Source of the DNA: Desulfuromonadales bacterium
GTDB lineage: Bacteria; Desulfobacterota; Desulfuromonadia; Desulfuromonadales; JAGXHI01
DNA length: 64,000 nt
Reading direction: 5' to 3'
Assembly (NCBI GenBank): GCA_024636295.1
Contig: JAGXHI010000045.1
Coordinates: forward strand, 28,199 to 92,198
Shown: piece by piece, positions 26,073 through 35,323 of the stretch
Layout: each line of letters starts with the position of its first letter
Position numbering within the stretch: position 1 is the first letter of the stretch
The notes under the pieces: model-generated
What the model was told of the DNA's origin: nothing
What the model saw: the letters and a program-made list of their open reading frames with translations, nothing else
The model's database searches: none
Position numbers and translations under genes: made by a program

Positions 26073-26771
26073 ATGGCCGGTCACAAAAAAAAAGGAAAAA
26101 GAAAAAGTGTTCGAGGCCCCTTCAGCCAGCTGAAGGGGTTTCGCGTTTCGGAGCCAGCGGGACTTGAAATCTCGGTGAAGACAGGAAAGGTTCGCCCCCC
26201 TTCGGATAAGCCTCCACCGGAGAATGAAGATCTCTTTCTTCGGGAAATGGCTCGACTGGGAGTTGAGCCTGAAAAAGAAGATGTTTTTTCAACGGAGCAG
26301 CGGTCAGGTGAAAGAAAACCTGATGGTGCGGTGGAGAAGGCTGCAGAGGAAGATATGGAATGGCTCCTGGAGCAGCTGGGACGGCTCGACATTGTATTCG
26401 AGGACCGTCATCCGAAAGAGGAAGAAGAGGTTGTATCTGCCTCCAGGCGCATGAAGCGGCTTCGCCAGGGACGGTTGAAACCGGAGGCCACCCTTGATCT
26501 GCACGGATTGGACCGGCATGGCGCGCGCCAGCGGATCCGTTTCTTTCTCGAAGATATGGTGTGGCAGGGGCGCAAAACTGTTCTTATCATTACGGGGCGT
26601 GGACTTGGATCGGGCGAAGAAGGACCGGTTCTTCGCTCCGAGGCGGAGCGATTTCTTTCGAACGAAGGACGCACTTGGGTTCTGGAGTGGGGAAGAGCGC
26701 CGCGCAGTTATGGAGGAGAGGGTGCTCTCATTGCCTTTCTCCGAAGTCAGGCATCAACTGCAAAGAAATGA
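26073..26771 (+). CDS. Smr (MutS2 C-terminal) domain protein
   Basis: A 232-residue protein. The first ~130 residues are charged and of low complexity. An Smr domain follows: LDLHGLDRHGARQRI and LIITGRGLGSGEEGP, ending in WGRAPRSYGGEGALIAFL. Smr domains have nuclease or nicking activity in some proteins. The ATG lies two bases after the TPR gene's stop, so translation is coupled. Confidence 0.88.
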   Translation: MAGHKKKGKRKSVRGPFSQLKGFRVSEPAGLEISVKTGKVRPPSDKPPPENEDLFLREMARLGVEPEKEDVFSTEQRSGERKPDGAVEKAAEEDMEWLLEQLGRLDIVFEDRHPKEEEEVVSASRRMKRLRQGRLKPEATLDLHGLDRHGARQRIRFFLEDMVWQGRKTVLIITGRGLGSGEEGPVLRSEAERFLSNEGRTWVLEWGRAPRSYGGEGALIAFLRSQASTAKK

Positions 26772-26793
26772 AGGAGCCGCTTTCCGGCTCCTT
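26771..26793. terminator. Hairpin between smr-type gene and the RNase E/G gene
   Basis: Perfect 9-bp stem AAGGAGCCG/CGGCTCCTT with a 5-base loop between convergent genes. T-runs are weak on both sides. Confidence 0.55.
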
Positions 26794-26851
26794 CTGAATT
26801 CTTTCAATAGGGATTAAGACGAGCAGTATGCGTAGCTGAACCCCGCGTACA

Positions 26852-29383
26852 TCAGCTCTGGGTGTCCTCGGCTTCTGCTTCCGATGTGCCGCCTTGAGAT
26901 GTTTCCCTTGAATTCTCTCGGGTGGCCTTATTGGAGGTTTCTGCCGGAACTCCTTTCGGAGTGGATTTTCGCCCTCTGGCGCCCCCTCGCGAACCGGATT
27001 TTCTCTTTTCTCCCTGCGGCTTGGAAACCGCATTCACAGCTGCGTTGGAGGGATCCGGCAGTGCCTCGGAGATCTTCGATTCATCCTGTCCGGAATTATT
27101 TCCTTCCTGGTTCTCTGACTTTTGCACAGTCCCTTGTCGTCGGCTTCCGGCAGATCGGGAAGGCCGCCTTCTTCGGCCTGGTGCGGCTGTTTTATCCGAT
27201 TCTCCTTCTCCCGCTTCCGGGAGGGAATTCCCCATTGCGCCAGCCGCTTCCGACTCTTTTGGTTCGGAAGAAACGGTAGCCTCTCCACTTCTTTGATCCT
27301 CTTCCAGAGAAAAGTCGAAGGTAAAGATGACCTCCCTTTGAGGTCTGCGCGCAGGGCGGTTCATAGCTTTCGTTTCGTCGGGCAGGGCCGAGGTGCTCAC
27401 AGGCTCGGGTGCTTTTTCATCGTCGGTGCGCGATGGTTTCCTCTCCAGGGCGGAAGACGTTTCTATCCTTTCCTGATTCTGCGGAGAGACCGGGGCGGGA
27501 GAGGAGGGCTCCACGACCGAATGCCCGGGCGCCGTTTCTGTTGAGGCCGAAGATGCAGAGATCGCCTCCTCCGATGCGGCCGGCTTCTTCCGCCTGCGCC
27601 TCCTCCTCCTCTTTTTGACTTCTTCTCCCGGAGAGGCGCCTGTTGTCTCCTGATGCTGTTCCTCCCCCTGGTTCTCTTCGGGGGCAGGAGCGGCCTGAGG
27701 AGGAATTTCTTCGGGCGCTGCTTCGGTTGCCGGTTGCGGCTCCTCGGTGGCGATGGGTTCCTTCTTCTTCCTGCGCCGCTTCCTTTTCTTTTTGGTGGTC
27801 TCGTCGCCACTTTCAGAATCTACCGCGGCGAGGGCCTCCGGGGATTGAACAGGCACTGACGGATGCGCCTCGACCGGCTCCGCGGCCTTGGCCGGCTCTT
27901 CCTCCCGTTTGTGGAAAGTAATTTCGGATTGTCCGGCGATAAGGTCGGGGCGACCCTTGATGGAAAGAAACAGGTTATGCTGCCTTTCGATCTCCAGGAG
28001 TTCCTCGCGCTTCATATTGAGAAGATAGGTGGCTACCTCCAGGGGAACTTCCCCTTCAATACGGCCGTACTGCCCACGCGCCATGCTGGCATAAACATTA
28101 CGGAGAAAGGCAATCGCCTGGGCTTCCGGACTCTTGATCCGACCGGTTCCTTCGCAATGGGGACAGATCCGGAAGGCTCCTTCCGCCAGGGTGGCCTTAA
28201 TCCGTTGACGGCTCATTTCAAGCAGGCCGAACTGACTGATCTTTCCAACCGTGACACGAGCTTTATCGGCCTTGAGAGCATCCTTCAGGCGTTTTTCAAC
28301 CTCCCGGATGTGCTTGCGGTCACGCATATCGATAAAGTCGATGATGATCAGCCCCCCCAAATCCCGCAGACGGAGCTGTCGAGCGACTTCCTCGGCCGCT
28401 TCGAGGTTTGTCTTGTAGGCCGTGGCCTCCACGTTCTGCTCGGAAGACATTTTCCCCGAGTTCACGTCGATTGCCACCAGAGCTTCGGTCGAATCGATGA
28501 CGATCGATCCCCCCGAAGTCAGGGTGACCTTGTTTTTGGTTATGGTCTCGATCTGTTCCTCGATCTGATAACGGGAAAAGATGGGACGGCGCTCCTGGTG
28601 GAGCTTGACCAGTCGCGCATATTCGGGCATCACGACCTGGAAAAAATCCACGGCCTCCTGAAAAACCTTTGGATCGTCGACGAGGACTTCCTCCATGTCG
28701 GAGCTGAAGTAATCGCGAATGGAGCGGATGACCAGGTTCGATTCCTTGTAAATCAGGGCGGGCGCGCGTACCTGTTTTTCAATGGTTTGAATTTTTTCCA
28801 GCACCCGCAGCAGGTAATTATAGTCTCTTTTCAATTCCTCCTTTTTCTGTCCGATTCCCGCAGTGCGGACGATGTATCCATTTTCCTTTGAAAGATCGAG
28901 GGAATTCATTATTTCCTTCAGCTTTTTTCGCTGGGCTTCCTCCTCGATTTTTCTGGAAATTCCCTTGGTGTCGCTATCGGGCATCAGAACCATATAACGG
29001 CCAGGGAGGGAGAGATAGGTTGTCAGCGCCGCGCCCTTGGTGCCGCGTTCTTCCTTAACCACCTGGACCAGTATTTCCTGGCCTCTTCGCAGCAGATCAT
29101 TGATTCGGGGCCTGCTCCGATTTTCCTGGGAGGATTCGGCCGCTTTGAAAAAGGAGGGATGGATTTCGCCTATCTGGAGGAAACCGAGCCTCTCGGCCCC
29201 ATAATCGACAAAAGCGGCTTGCAGCCCGGTTTCCACCCGGACCACCACCGCTTTGTAGACATTTCCACGAGTTTGTTCCCTGCCGGCGATTTCAATATCG
29301 AGTTCGGACAGGATGCCGTCATCGACAATGGCCACCCGGTTTTCTTCGGGATGGGTGGCATTAATCAACATTTTTTTGGTCAT
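26852..29383 (-). CDS. rne: Ribonuclease E/G family endoribonuclease
   Basis: An 843-residue RNase E/G. Order: S1 domain (about 36-130; RGNVYKAVVVRVETGLQAAF), 5'-sensor/RNase H-like region, DNase I-like catalytic domain with both metal-binding Asp (LVAIDVNSGK and LIIIDFIDM), and the zinc-link CPHCEG. From about residue 505 to the end, the tail is of low complexity with two strongly basic clusters (KKKRKRRRKKK and KKRRRRRRRKK), suited to RNA binding. It processes rRNA and mRNA. A GGAG ribosome-binding site precedes the ATG. The size and tail suggest RNase E rather than RNase G. Confidence 0.93.
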   Translation of the reverse strand: MTKKMLINATHPEENRVAIVDDGILSELDIEIAGREQTRGNVYKAVVVRVETGLQAAFVDYGAERLGFLQIGEIHPSFFKAAESSQENRSRPRINDLLRRGQEILVQVVKEERGTKGAALTTYLSLPGRYMVLMPDSDTKGISRKIEEEAQRKKLKEIMNSLDLSKENGYIVRTAGIGQKKEELKRDYNYLLRVLEKIQTIEKQVRAPALIYKESNLVIRSIRDYFSSDMEEVLVDDPKVFQEAVDFFQVVMPEYARLVKLHQERRPIFSRYQIEEQIETITKNKVTLTSGGSIVIDSTEALVAIDVNSGKMSSEQNVEATAYKTNLEAAEEVARQLRLRDLGGLIIIDFIDMRDRKHIREVEKRLKDALKADKARVTVGKISQFGLLEMSRQRIKATLAEGAFRICPHCEGTGRIKSPEAQAIAFLRNVYASMARGQYGRIEGEVPLEVATYLLNMKREELLEIERQHNLFLSIKGRPDLIAGQSEITFHKREEEPAKAAEPVEAHPSVPVQSPEALAAVDSESGDETTKKKRKRRRKKKEPIATEEPQPATEAAPEEIPPQAAPAPEENQGEEQHQETTGASPGEEVKKRRRRRRRKKPAASEEAISASSASTETAPGHSVVEPSSPAPVSPQNQERIETSSALERKPSRTDDEKAPEPVSTSALPDETKAMNRPARRPQREVIFTFDFSLEEDQRSGEATVSSEPKESEAAGAMGNSLPEAGEGESDKTAAPGRRRRPSRSAGSRRQGTVQKSENQEGNNSGQDESKISEALPDPSNAAVNAVSKPQGEKRKSGSRGGARGRKSTPKGVPAETSNKATRENSRETSQGGTSEAEAEDTQS

Positions 29384-29894
29384 GAGGTCGTCTCCGGCCG
29401 GCCCTCGGGACGGCCATACAAAGTTTTTCGGCGCGCGAATTTAAGTCCGTTTCCGGTCGACCCGCCGAATGAAGCAGTCGGCGAGGATTCCATTTCTCGG
29501 GTGCGCCGCCGATAAGGGGCGCTTCCCGGAGAGAGGGAGCCCTGCCTGAAATTCGTGTTTTGCTCTATTTACAAGGGCGTATCGCCCCTGGAGCTCAGAA
29601 GGGTTTTATGAAACCTCTGTAAAGTACAAACTATATCAGACTCCGCGGCATTTGAATAGAGGGATCCAGGGGTACGCCCTCAAACAGATTCTCTTGTCAA
29701 CTCCAGAGGGGTTGAGGAGGCGCCACAGGGGGTTGCGCCTGGACAGGTCAAGATGTGAGGATTCCGGAACACCCGGCCGGAGACGCTCATCAGCTTTTCG
29801 TGGCCATGAAGACCTGTGAAAGGATAAACGAGAGGGACCCGGGCGGGGGATTTGAAGGTTTCCGCCAGAGCTGCATTTGTGTTATAAAAAGACC
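29384..29894. other. Non-coding gap between rne and the ABC-F gene
   Basis: About 510 bases between divergent genes with no coding-like frame. It contains an imperfect inverted repeat: AGGGCGTA-TCG-CCCCTGG at 29574-29591 against its near complement at 29666-29680 (missing three bases). A minus-strand TATAGT (29635-29630) lies inside the interval. No confident promoter can be given for either gene. Confidence 0.4.
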
Positions 29895-31823
29895 ATGCTT
29901 CAGTTGAAAAAAATCACTAAGGATTTCGGTGCACGCCGCCTTTTTTGCGGTATTGACTGGCATATTCGCCGGAGCGATCGGATCGGTTTGTGCGGAGAGA
30001 ATGGTGCGGGCAAAACGACCCTGCTCAAGATTCTCGCCGGAATGATTTCACCAGACGATGGCGAAGTGCAATTCCCCCGGGGCGCAACCTTCGGGTATCT
30101 TCCTCAAGACGGTCTGGAACACAGCGGCCATACGCTTTTTGAAGAAGCGCGCTCGGCTTTCGAAGATCTCCTGGAGATAGAGGAGGAGCTTCGCCGCCTT
30201 GAACATTCGATTGCCGAACTCCCCGACGAGGAAGCCCTTTCACGATACGCGACGCTTCAGGAGATGTTCCGCCAGCGCGACGGATACCTCATGGAGGCCG
30301 AGGTCGGGCGCGTACTCCACGGTCTCGGATTCTCCGAAGGGGACCTGGAAAAACCTTGCAGTCACTTCTCGGGTGGCTGGCAGATGCGAATCGCCCTGGC
30401 CAAGCTGCTTCTAAGAAAACCCGACCTGCTGCTTCTGGACGAACCCACCAACCACCTGGACCTTCCCGCGCGCGACTGGCTCGAGGATTATCTGCACGGC
30501 TATCCCTCGTCCGTCGTTCTGGTCTCCCATGATCGATTCTTCCTGGACAAGGTCGTGGGCAAGATCGTGGAAGTCTGGAACGGCGAGCTGAGTGAATATC
30601 CCGGCAATTACAGTACATATCTCCGGGAGCGCGAACAGAGGATCGCCGCACTGAAGGAGGCGAAGGTGCGTCAGGATGAGGAAATCGGACGCATAGAAGC
30701 ATTTGTCCAGCGTTTTCGATACCAGGCCAATAAAGCCTCCCTGGTACAGAGTCGCGTCAAGCAACTTGAAAAAATTGAACCGATCCGGATCCCTCCGTCC
30801 CGAAAGAGAATCGCATTTCGATTTCCGCCGCCGCCCAAGGGCGGCAAAAAGCTCCTGGAACTCTCCGGAATCGAACACGGCTACGGCGATCTCTCCGTGC
30901 TGAACGGTGTCAATCTCACGGTGGAACGGGGCGAGCGGATCGCCCTGGTGGGAGCGAACGGAGCGGGAAAATCCACGCTGATGCGTCTGCTGGCGGGAGT
31001 GGAGGGCCCCCGGCGGGGTTGCCGCATTGAGGGTCACAATCTTGTCGCGGCTTATTTCGCCCAGGATCAGGCCAGAATTCTTAACCCCGAATGGAATGTG
31101 CTGGAAGAAATCACCCGGGCGGCGCCCTTCGACATGGTCCCGAAGGTGCGAGATATTCTGGGATCCTTTCTGTTCTCCGGAGACGATGTCCACAAAAAAA
31201 CCGCCGTTCTCTCAGGCGGGGAACGCAACCGTCTGGCTTTGGCCATTCTTCTGCTGCGCCCGGCGAATCTGCTTCTGCTGGATGAGCCGACCAATCATCT
31301 CGACCTGCAATCCAAGGACGTGCTCCTCCATTCCCTGAAGGGATATTCGGGCTCTCTCGTTTTCGTTTCACACGACCGCTATTTCGTCGACGCCCTGGCC
31401 AACCGGGTGATTGCTGTCGGTGACGGCGGGATAGAATCTCATCCCGGCAATTATGAGGATTTTCTTCGGAGCAGGGTCGCAAAGGGAGAAACCGGCCACA
31501 GCGAACTTCGGGTGGAGCAGGTCGCGGTGAAGGCGCCGGCCGGCGCCGAAACAGGTGGGGAGGGAGAACGCCTCTCCTACGAAGAACGAAAAGAGACGAA
31601 AAAACTCGAACGACGCCGGCAGAAGGAACTGGAGGAAGTTGAAACGACCATCGAGAAGCTTGAAGGAGAACTGAGCGACCTGGAGCGGGAGATGTCCGAT
31701 CCGGCATTGTATCAGGATGGTGCACGGGCGCGCACTTTCTCTCTGCGTCATCAGGAAATACAGGAGCAAATAGCTGATTTATATGTAAAGTGGGAAAATT
31801 TGAACTTGGCCGATACGGCCTGA
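29895..31823 (+). CDS. ABC-F family ATPase
   Basis: A 642-residue protein with two ABC ATPase domains and no membrane part. Walker A sites are GENGAGKTTLLKILA and GANGAGKSTLMRLLA; signature sequences HFSGGWQMR and LSGGERNRLA; Walker B LLLLDEPTNHLDL in both. A charged linker lies between domains and a coiled-coil C-terminal extension (EERKETKKLERRR and following) like that of Uup-type proteins. ABC-F proteins act on the ribosome. The ATG at 29895 before LQLKKITKDFG is preferred although no clear ribosome-binding site is present; one 18 bases earlier is possible. Confidence 0.92.
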   Translation: MLQLKKITKDFGARRLFCGIDWHIRRSDRIGLCGENGAGKTTLLKILAGMISPDDGEVQFPRGATFGYLPQDGLEHSGHTLFEEARSAFEDLLEIEEELRRLEHSIAELPDEEALSRYATLQEMFRQRDGYLMEAEVGRVLHGLGFSEGDLEKPCSHFSGGWQMRIALAKLLLRKPDLLLLDEPTNHLDLPARDWLEDYLHGYPSSVVLVSHDRFFLDKVVGKIVEVWNGELSEYPGNYSTYLREREQRIAALKEAKVRQDEEIGRIEAFVQRFRYQANKASLVQSRVKQLEKIEPIRIPPSRKRIAFRFPPPPKGGKKLLELSGIEHGYGDLSVLNGVNLTVERGERIALVGANGAGKSTLMRLLAGVEGPRRGCRIEGHNLVAAYFAQDQARILNPEWNVLEEITRAAPFDMVPKVRDILGSFLFSGDDVHKKTAVLSGGERNRLALAILLLRPANLLLLDEPTNHLDLQSKDVLLHSLKGYSGSLVFVSHDRYFVDALANRVIAVGDGGIESHPGNYEDFLRSRVAKGETGHSELRVEQVAVKAPAGAETGGEGERLSYEERKETKKLERRRQKELEEVETTIEKLEGELSDLEREMSDPALYQDGARARTFSLRHQEIQEQIADLYVKWENLNLADTA

Positions 31824-31836
31824 ATTGGTGAAGGGA

Positions 31837-33141
31837 ATGGACAGGGAAGAACCTTTCGTCGTGACGGTAGCCAGTGAAAAGGGGGGGGTGGGGAAAACCA
31901 CCCTGGCTCTCAATCTGGCCGTTTACCTCAAAGCGCTATGCGAGGATCTCCCCGTTACGGTGGCATCCTTCGACAACCATTTCAGCGTGGATGGGATGTT
32001 CGCCATCGGTCCGCGCAGAGCCGGAACGGTGGCCGGATTGTTCTCCGGCGTTCCAGCCTCTGACCTTGCTCGTCTCGGCGAGTACGGCGTCCAGTTCCTC
32101 CCCTCGGCCCGGGATCTCCAGGCGCCGGACGACGATTCCCTTCACCTCAGGCGCGCCATAGCCCGCTCCGGCCTGCCGGGCCTGATCATTCTGGATACCC
32201 GCCCCATTCTTGATTATTTCACCCGCAATGCTCTTTGCGCGGCCGACCTGATTCTGGTTCCTGTCAAGGACCGTCCATCCCTGGTGAACGTGGCAACCCT
32301 CCGTAGCGCTCTGGGAGCACCTGAATCCCAGGATCGGATGTGGATTGTACCTTCTCTCGTCGATGGGCGACTGAAACTGAGAAATGGGATCGGCGTGGGG
32401 GAATTCCTCACTCTTTCCGCCCGCGAGAGGGGATATCGGGTCCTCGACTTCTGTATTTCAAAAAGCCCTAAGGTGGAGGGACTGGCAACCGGCTTGTCCG
32501 GGCGCATTCATCCCGTCCTGACCCGGGCCCGCTCCACCGCTGTGCATCAGCAGTTCCGGAAGGTCGCCTCTTTTGTCCTTTCGAAATTCCAGGAGCCCGG
32601 CCGCTCCCGTACGACTCTGGAAAAAGCGGGAGAGGCGGGGAATTTTCCGCCTGGAAAAGTTCGAAAACTGGTTGCGGAGTGCCCCGTGTGCCGGAAAAAT
32701 TCGACGGAGGATATCGGTCATTTTTTTCTGCATCTTCGAACCCGGCGGCGGGGGATGCTTCACGGAGCGTGTCTTCATGCTCTTCTTGAAAAACTGGAAA
32801 CCCCCGCACCCGAGTCCGCCGATATTCTGATCGTGGAAACCCCGGAGGAGTATGCCGCCTCTGAGGGGGTGCTTCTGCATTTCTTCGAGAGCGAAGAAGA
32901 GGATCTGACCCGCGAGACCCGGGCGGGAAACAGCCGTCTCCTGTCGGCCTGCCTGGAGGGGGTGATCGGGCGAAAGAGCGAGGAATGGTTTCGCGAGGTG
33001 ATTTTCGTCTCTTTGGAGGAGAACCGCCTTTCCGGATTTCTGACCGGAAAGGCGGGAGAAGATTTTATGGCCCTGCGCAGGAAAGCCCTGAGATCGGCTG
33101 TCGGAAGAGAACGGCGGACCGGACCCCCCGGGGCGTTCTGA
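31837..33141 (+). CDS. ParA/MinD-like ATPase with an unusual C-terminal Cys/His region
   Basis: A 434-residue protein. The N terminus is a deviant Walker A P-loop ATPase (VASEKGGVGKTTLALNLAVY), with the later ILDTRPILDYF corresponding to the Walker B/switch region. The family normally ends near residue 260. Here a further ~170 residues begin with CPVC (Cys282, Cys285), followed by HFFLHL and HGACLH, which could form a metal site, and then an acidic helical tail. No ParB gene or partition site is nearby. The gene starts 13 bases after the ABC-F stop. The start is ambiguous: ATG (31837), or GTG/TTG slightly upstream; ribosome-binding sequence is poor. Role unknown. Confidence 0.7.
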   Translation: MDREEPFVVTVASEKGGVGKTTLALNLAVYLKALCEDLPVTVASFDNHFSVDGMFAIGPRRAGTVAGLFSGVPASDLARLGEYGVQFLPSARDLQAPDDDSLHLRRAIARSGLPGLIILDTRPILDYFTRNALCAADLILVPVKDRPSLVNVATLRSALGAPESQDRMWIVPSLVDGRLKLRNGIGVGEFLTLSARERGYRVLDFCISKSPKVEGLATGLSGRIHPVLTRARSTAVHQQFRKVASFVLSKFQEPGRSRTTLEKAGEAGNFPPGKVRKLVAECPVCRKNSTEDIGHFFLHLRTRRRGMLHGACLHALLEKLETPAPESADILIVETPEEYAASEGVLLHFFESEEEDLTRETRAGNSRLLSACLEGVIGRKSEEWFREVIFVSLEENRLSGFLTGKAGEDFMALRRKALRSAVGRERRTGPPGAF

Positions 33142-33171
33142 TGATACGCTCTGTCCCTCTTTTCTTCTTTT

Positions 33172-34113
33172 CTACTCCGAGCCGGGCGTCGTTTCCTGCC
33201 TGGTAGCAACCACTGTTTCCAGGGGGACCAGTACGATCTGGATTCTACGGTTTTGCGCCCTCCCTTCCGGGGTTTCATTGTCCGCGATAGGGCGGTAAGG
33301 TCCATATCCGCAAGCGGCCAGTCGTTCTCCGGGGATTTCAACCTGTTCCTGGAGGAAGTGAACCACATTGGCGGCCCGGGCGTTGGACAGTTCCCAGTTG
33401 GTGGGGAATCTGTCCCTCAGACGCGAGCTGATGGGCACATTATCCGTGTGGCCCTCCACCCTCACTTCCTTGTCCTCCACATTCGTCAGAATGTCTCCCA
33501 CCCGCCGCAGAACTTCGAGTCCTTCCTTTTTGATATCGGCCTGGCCCGAATCAAAGAGGATGCTCTCCACCATGTTGACCGTGAGCTTGCCCTGAAGCTC
33601 CGAAATGGTCACTTCGCCTCGCTTGATTTCCGCTTCCATTTTTTCGGTCAATTCATTGAAGGTGCTGCTCATCTGGGCGATGCGTGCTTCACGGGCGAGG
33701 CGCTCCTGCTCCACCTGCTGCTGAAGGTCGGCGATCTGAGTCCGAAGTCCGCGATTGACCTCCTCCAGAGAGTCGATGGTCCGGCGCATCTCAGCCATGG
33801 CCTCTCCGGCTTCGGCGCCACGGGCCGTCAACACGTTTTCGATCCGCTCCACGTCCGTCCTCGCCCTGACAAGATCCTGTTTCAAGGCGGCATTCCGACC
33901 GATTGTCTCCCTTAATTCTGCTTCTAATTCGGATTTTCTGTTTTCGAGAGACTTCTTTTCCGCCTGAACCTGTTGTAATTGGAACTGCAGCTCGCGATTA
34001 TTCTCTCTTAGAAGACTTGTTTCATTTACTTTCTGCTCGTAGGTCTGCTTACTGACGCAGGCGCTGAAAAGGGGAATCAGGACCAGCAGGAATATCACTG
34101 TGGAAAAACGCAT
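33172..34113 (-). CDS. OmpA-family lipoprotein with coiled-coil linker
   Basis: A 313-residue lipoprotein (lipobox FSAC). After the lipidation site comes a long coiled coil (about 25-165), then an OmpA C-terminal domain (about 175-300; VESILFDSGQADIKKEG, VEGHTDNVPISS, NWELSNARAANVVHFL, NRRIQIVLVP). It should tether the outer membrane to peptidoglycan. AAGGAG precedes the ATG. It is convergent with the ParA-like gene. Confidence 0.92.
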   Translation of the reverse strand: MRFSTVIFLLVLIPLFSACVSKQTYEQKVNETSLLRENNRELQFQLQQVQAEKKSLENRKSELEAELRETIGRNAALKQDLVRARTDVERIENVLTARGAEAGEAMAEMRRTIDSLEEVNRGLRTQIADLQQQVEQERLAREARIAQMSSTFNELTEKMEAEIKRGEVTISELQGKLTVNMVESILFDSGQADIKKEGLEVLRRVGDILTNVEDKEVRVEGHTDNVPISSRLRDRFPTNWELSNARAANVVHFLQEQVEIPGERLAACGYGPYRPIADNETPEGRAQNRRIQIVLVPLETVVATRQETTPGSE

Positions 34114-34331
34114 GTTCGGGACTCCTTTTCTTTTGTATGGCGCTCAAGCTGTATAAGTTTTCCTGCCGAATGCTCCGACAGTCATCCGTCGCCGCCTTCT
34201 GTAACCCGGAGAGGGGTCTTGTCCAGCGTTCAGAATTTGTGTCGCACGGATCGAACGGGATGTCAAGCGCGGAACCATTGTCCTGCCACTCAAGGACACC
34301 ATTGAAAAGGGGATGGTTCCCGGCTTTTCGG

Positions 34332-34361
34332 TTGCGGGGCGGAAATGGACTGTGGTATAAA
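34332..34361 (+). promoter_or_regulatory. Sigma70-type promoter upstream of nadC
   Basis: TTGCGG, 18-base spacer, TATAAA with TGG before it (extended -10). It starts a transcript about 25 bases before the nadC ATG at 34393. Confidence 0.45.
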
Positions 34362-34392
34362 AATACCATTTATTAAAGGAATCGGAGTCGGG

Positions 34393-35217
34393 ATGTTGGA
34401 TTTACAATGCGTCATCCGAAATGCTCTTCAGGAGGATATCGGCCCCGGAGACATCACCACCCAGGCCGTGGTGAGCCCGGGCACAGGCGCTCGGGCCGAA
34501 TTGATTGCCAAAGAAGAGTTCACCCTGTCCGGTCTCGATGTGGCCAGACAGGTTTTTCTTTTTCTGGATCCAGCGATCGCCTTTGAAAAGCTTTTCGAGG
34601 ATGGTTTCAAGGTCCGAAGCGGCGAGGTTCTGGCATGGCTGAAGGGAGATGCCTCACTTCTTCTTCAGGGAGAGAGGGTTGCTCTGAACTTCCTGCAGCG
34701 GATGAGCGGGATTGCCACTTTGACCGCACTTTTCGTCAATGAAATCGAGGGGACCGGAGCGTCCATTGTCGATACGCGGAAAACCACTCCCGGATTACGA
34801 GCACTTGAGAAATATTCGGTCCGCATGGGAGGCGGAAGAAATCATCGAACGGCCCTTTACGATGGCGTTCTGATCAAGGAAAACCACATCGCCGCCGCCG
34901 GAGGGATTGCTTCGGCCGTAAAACGGGCGCGGCAACGCGCGCCCCACCTCTACCGCATCGAGGTGGAAACCCGCAATCTGCAAGAGGTCGAAGAAGCCGT
35001 GGCCGCCGGCGCGGATATTATCCTCCTGGACAATATGGATACCTCCACCTTGCGAGAGGCGGTGGAATTGATCGACGGTCGGGCACGCACCGAGGCCTCC
35101 GGTGGCGTGACACTGGAGACGGTCCGGGCGATCGCCGAAACCGGCGTCGATTTCATATCCGCCGGGGCACTGACACACTCGGCCCAAGCCATGGATATTT
35201 CAATGCTTTTCCGCTGA
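34393..35217 (+). CDS. nadC: Nicotinate-nucleotide pyrophosphorylase (carboxylating)
   Basis: A 274-residue quinolinate phosphoribosyltransferase, which converts quinolinate and PRPP to nicotinate mononucleotide in de novo NAD synthesis. Signatures: ALQEDIGPGDITT, GERVALNFLQRMSGIAT, DTRKTTPGLRALEKYSVRMG, GGGRNHRTALYDGVLIKENH and VEVETRNLQE-like IEVETRNLQEVEEA. GGAG precedes the chosen ATG; an in-frame ATG at 34345 lies in the promoter region. It starts the nadC-birA-coaX run. Confidence 0.96.
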   Translation: MLDLQCVIRNALQEDIGPGDITTQAVVSPGTGARAELIAKEEFTLSGLDVARQVFLFLDPAIAFEKLFEDGFKVRSGEVLAWLKGDASLLLQGERVALNFLQRMSGIATLTALFVNEIEGTGASIVDTRKTTPGLRALEKYSVRMGGGRNHRTALYDGVLIKENHIAAAGGIASAVKRARQRAPHLYRIEVETRNLQEVEEAVAAGADIILLDNMDTSTLREAVELIDGRARTEASGGVTLETVRAIAETGVDFISAGALTHSAQAMDISMLFR

Positions 35218-35323
35218 AGATGGTCCGCTTCGGTCCGGCGTGATCGCCCGGTGGAGTTTCCGCGGGCAACGAACCTCTATAAAATCCGTATTTCTGTTCA
35301 GCTCCGGAGGAAAAGTACCTGCC

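Noticed and set aside
27863..28891. Plus-strand frame of 342 codons opposite the RNase E catalytic domain
   Set aside because: Shadow frame; the minus strand shows complete family motifs.
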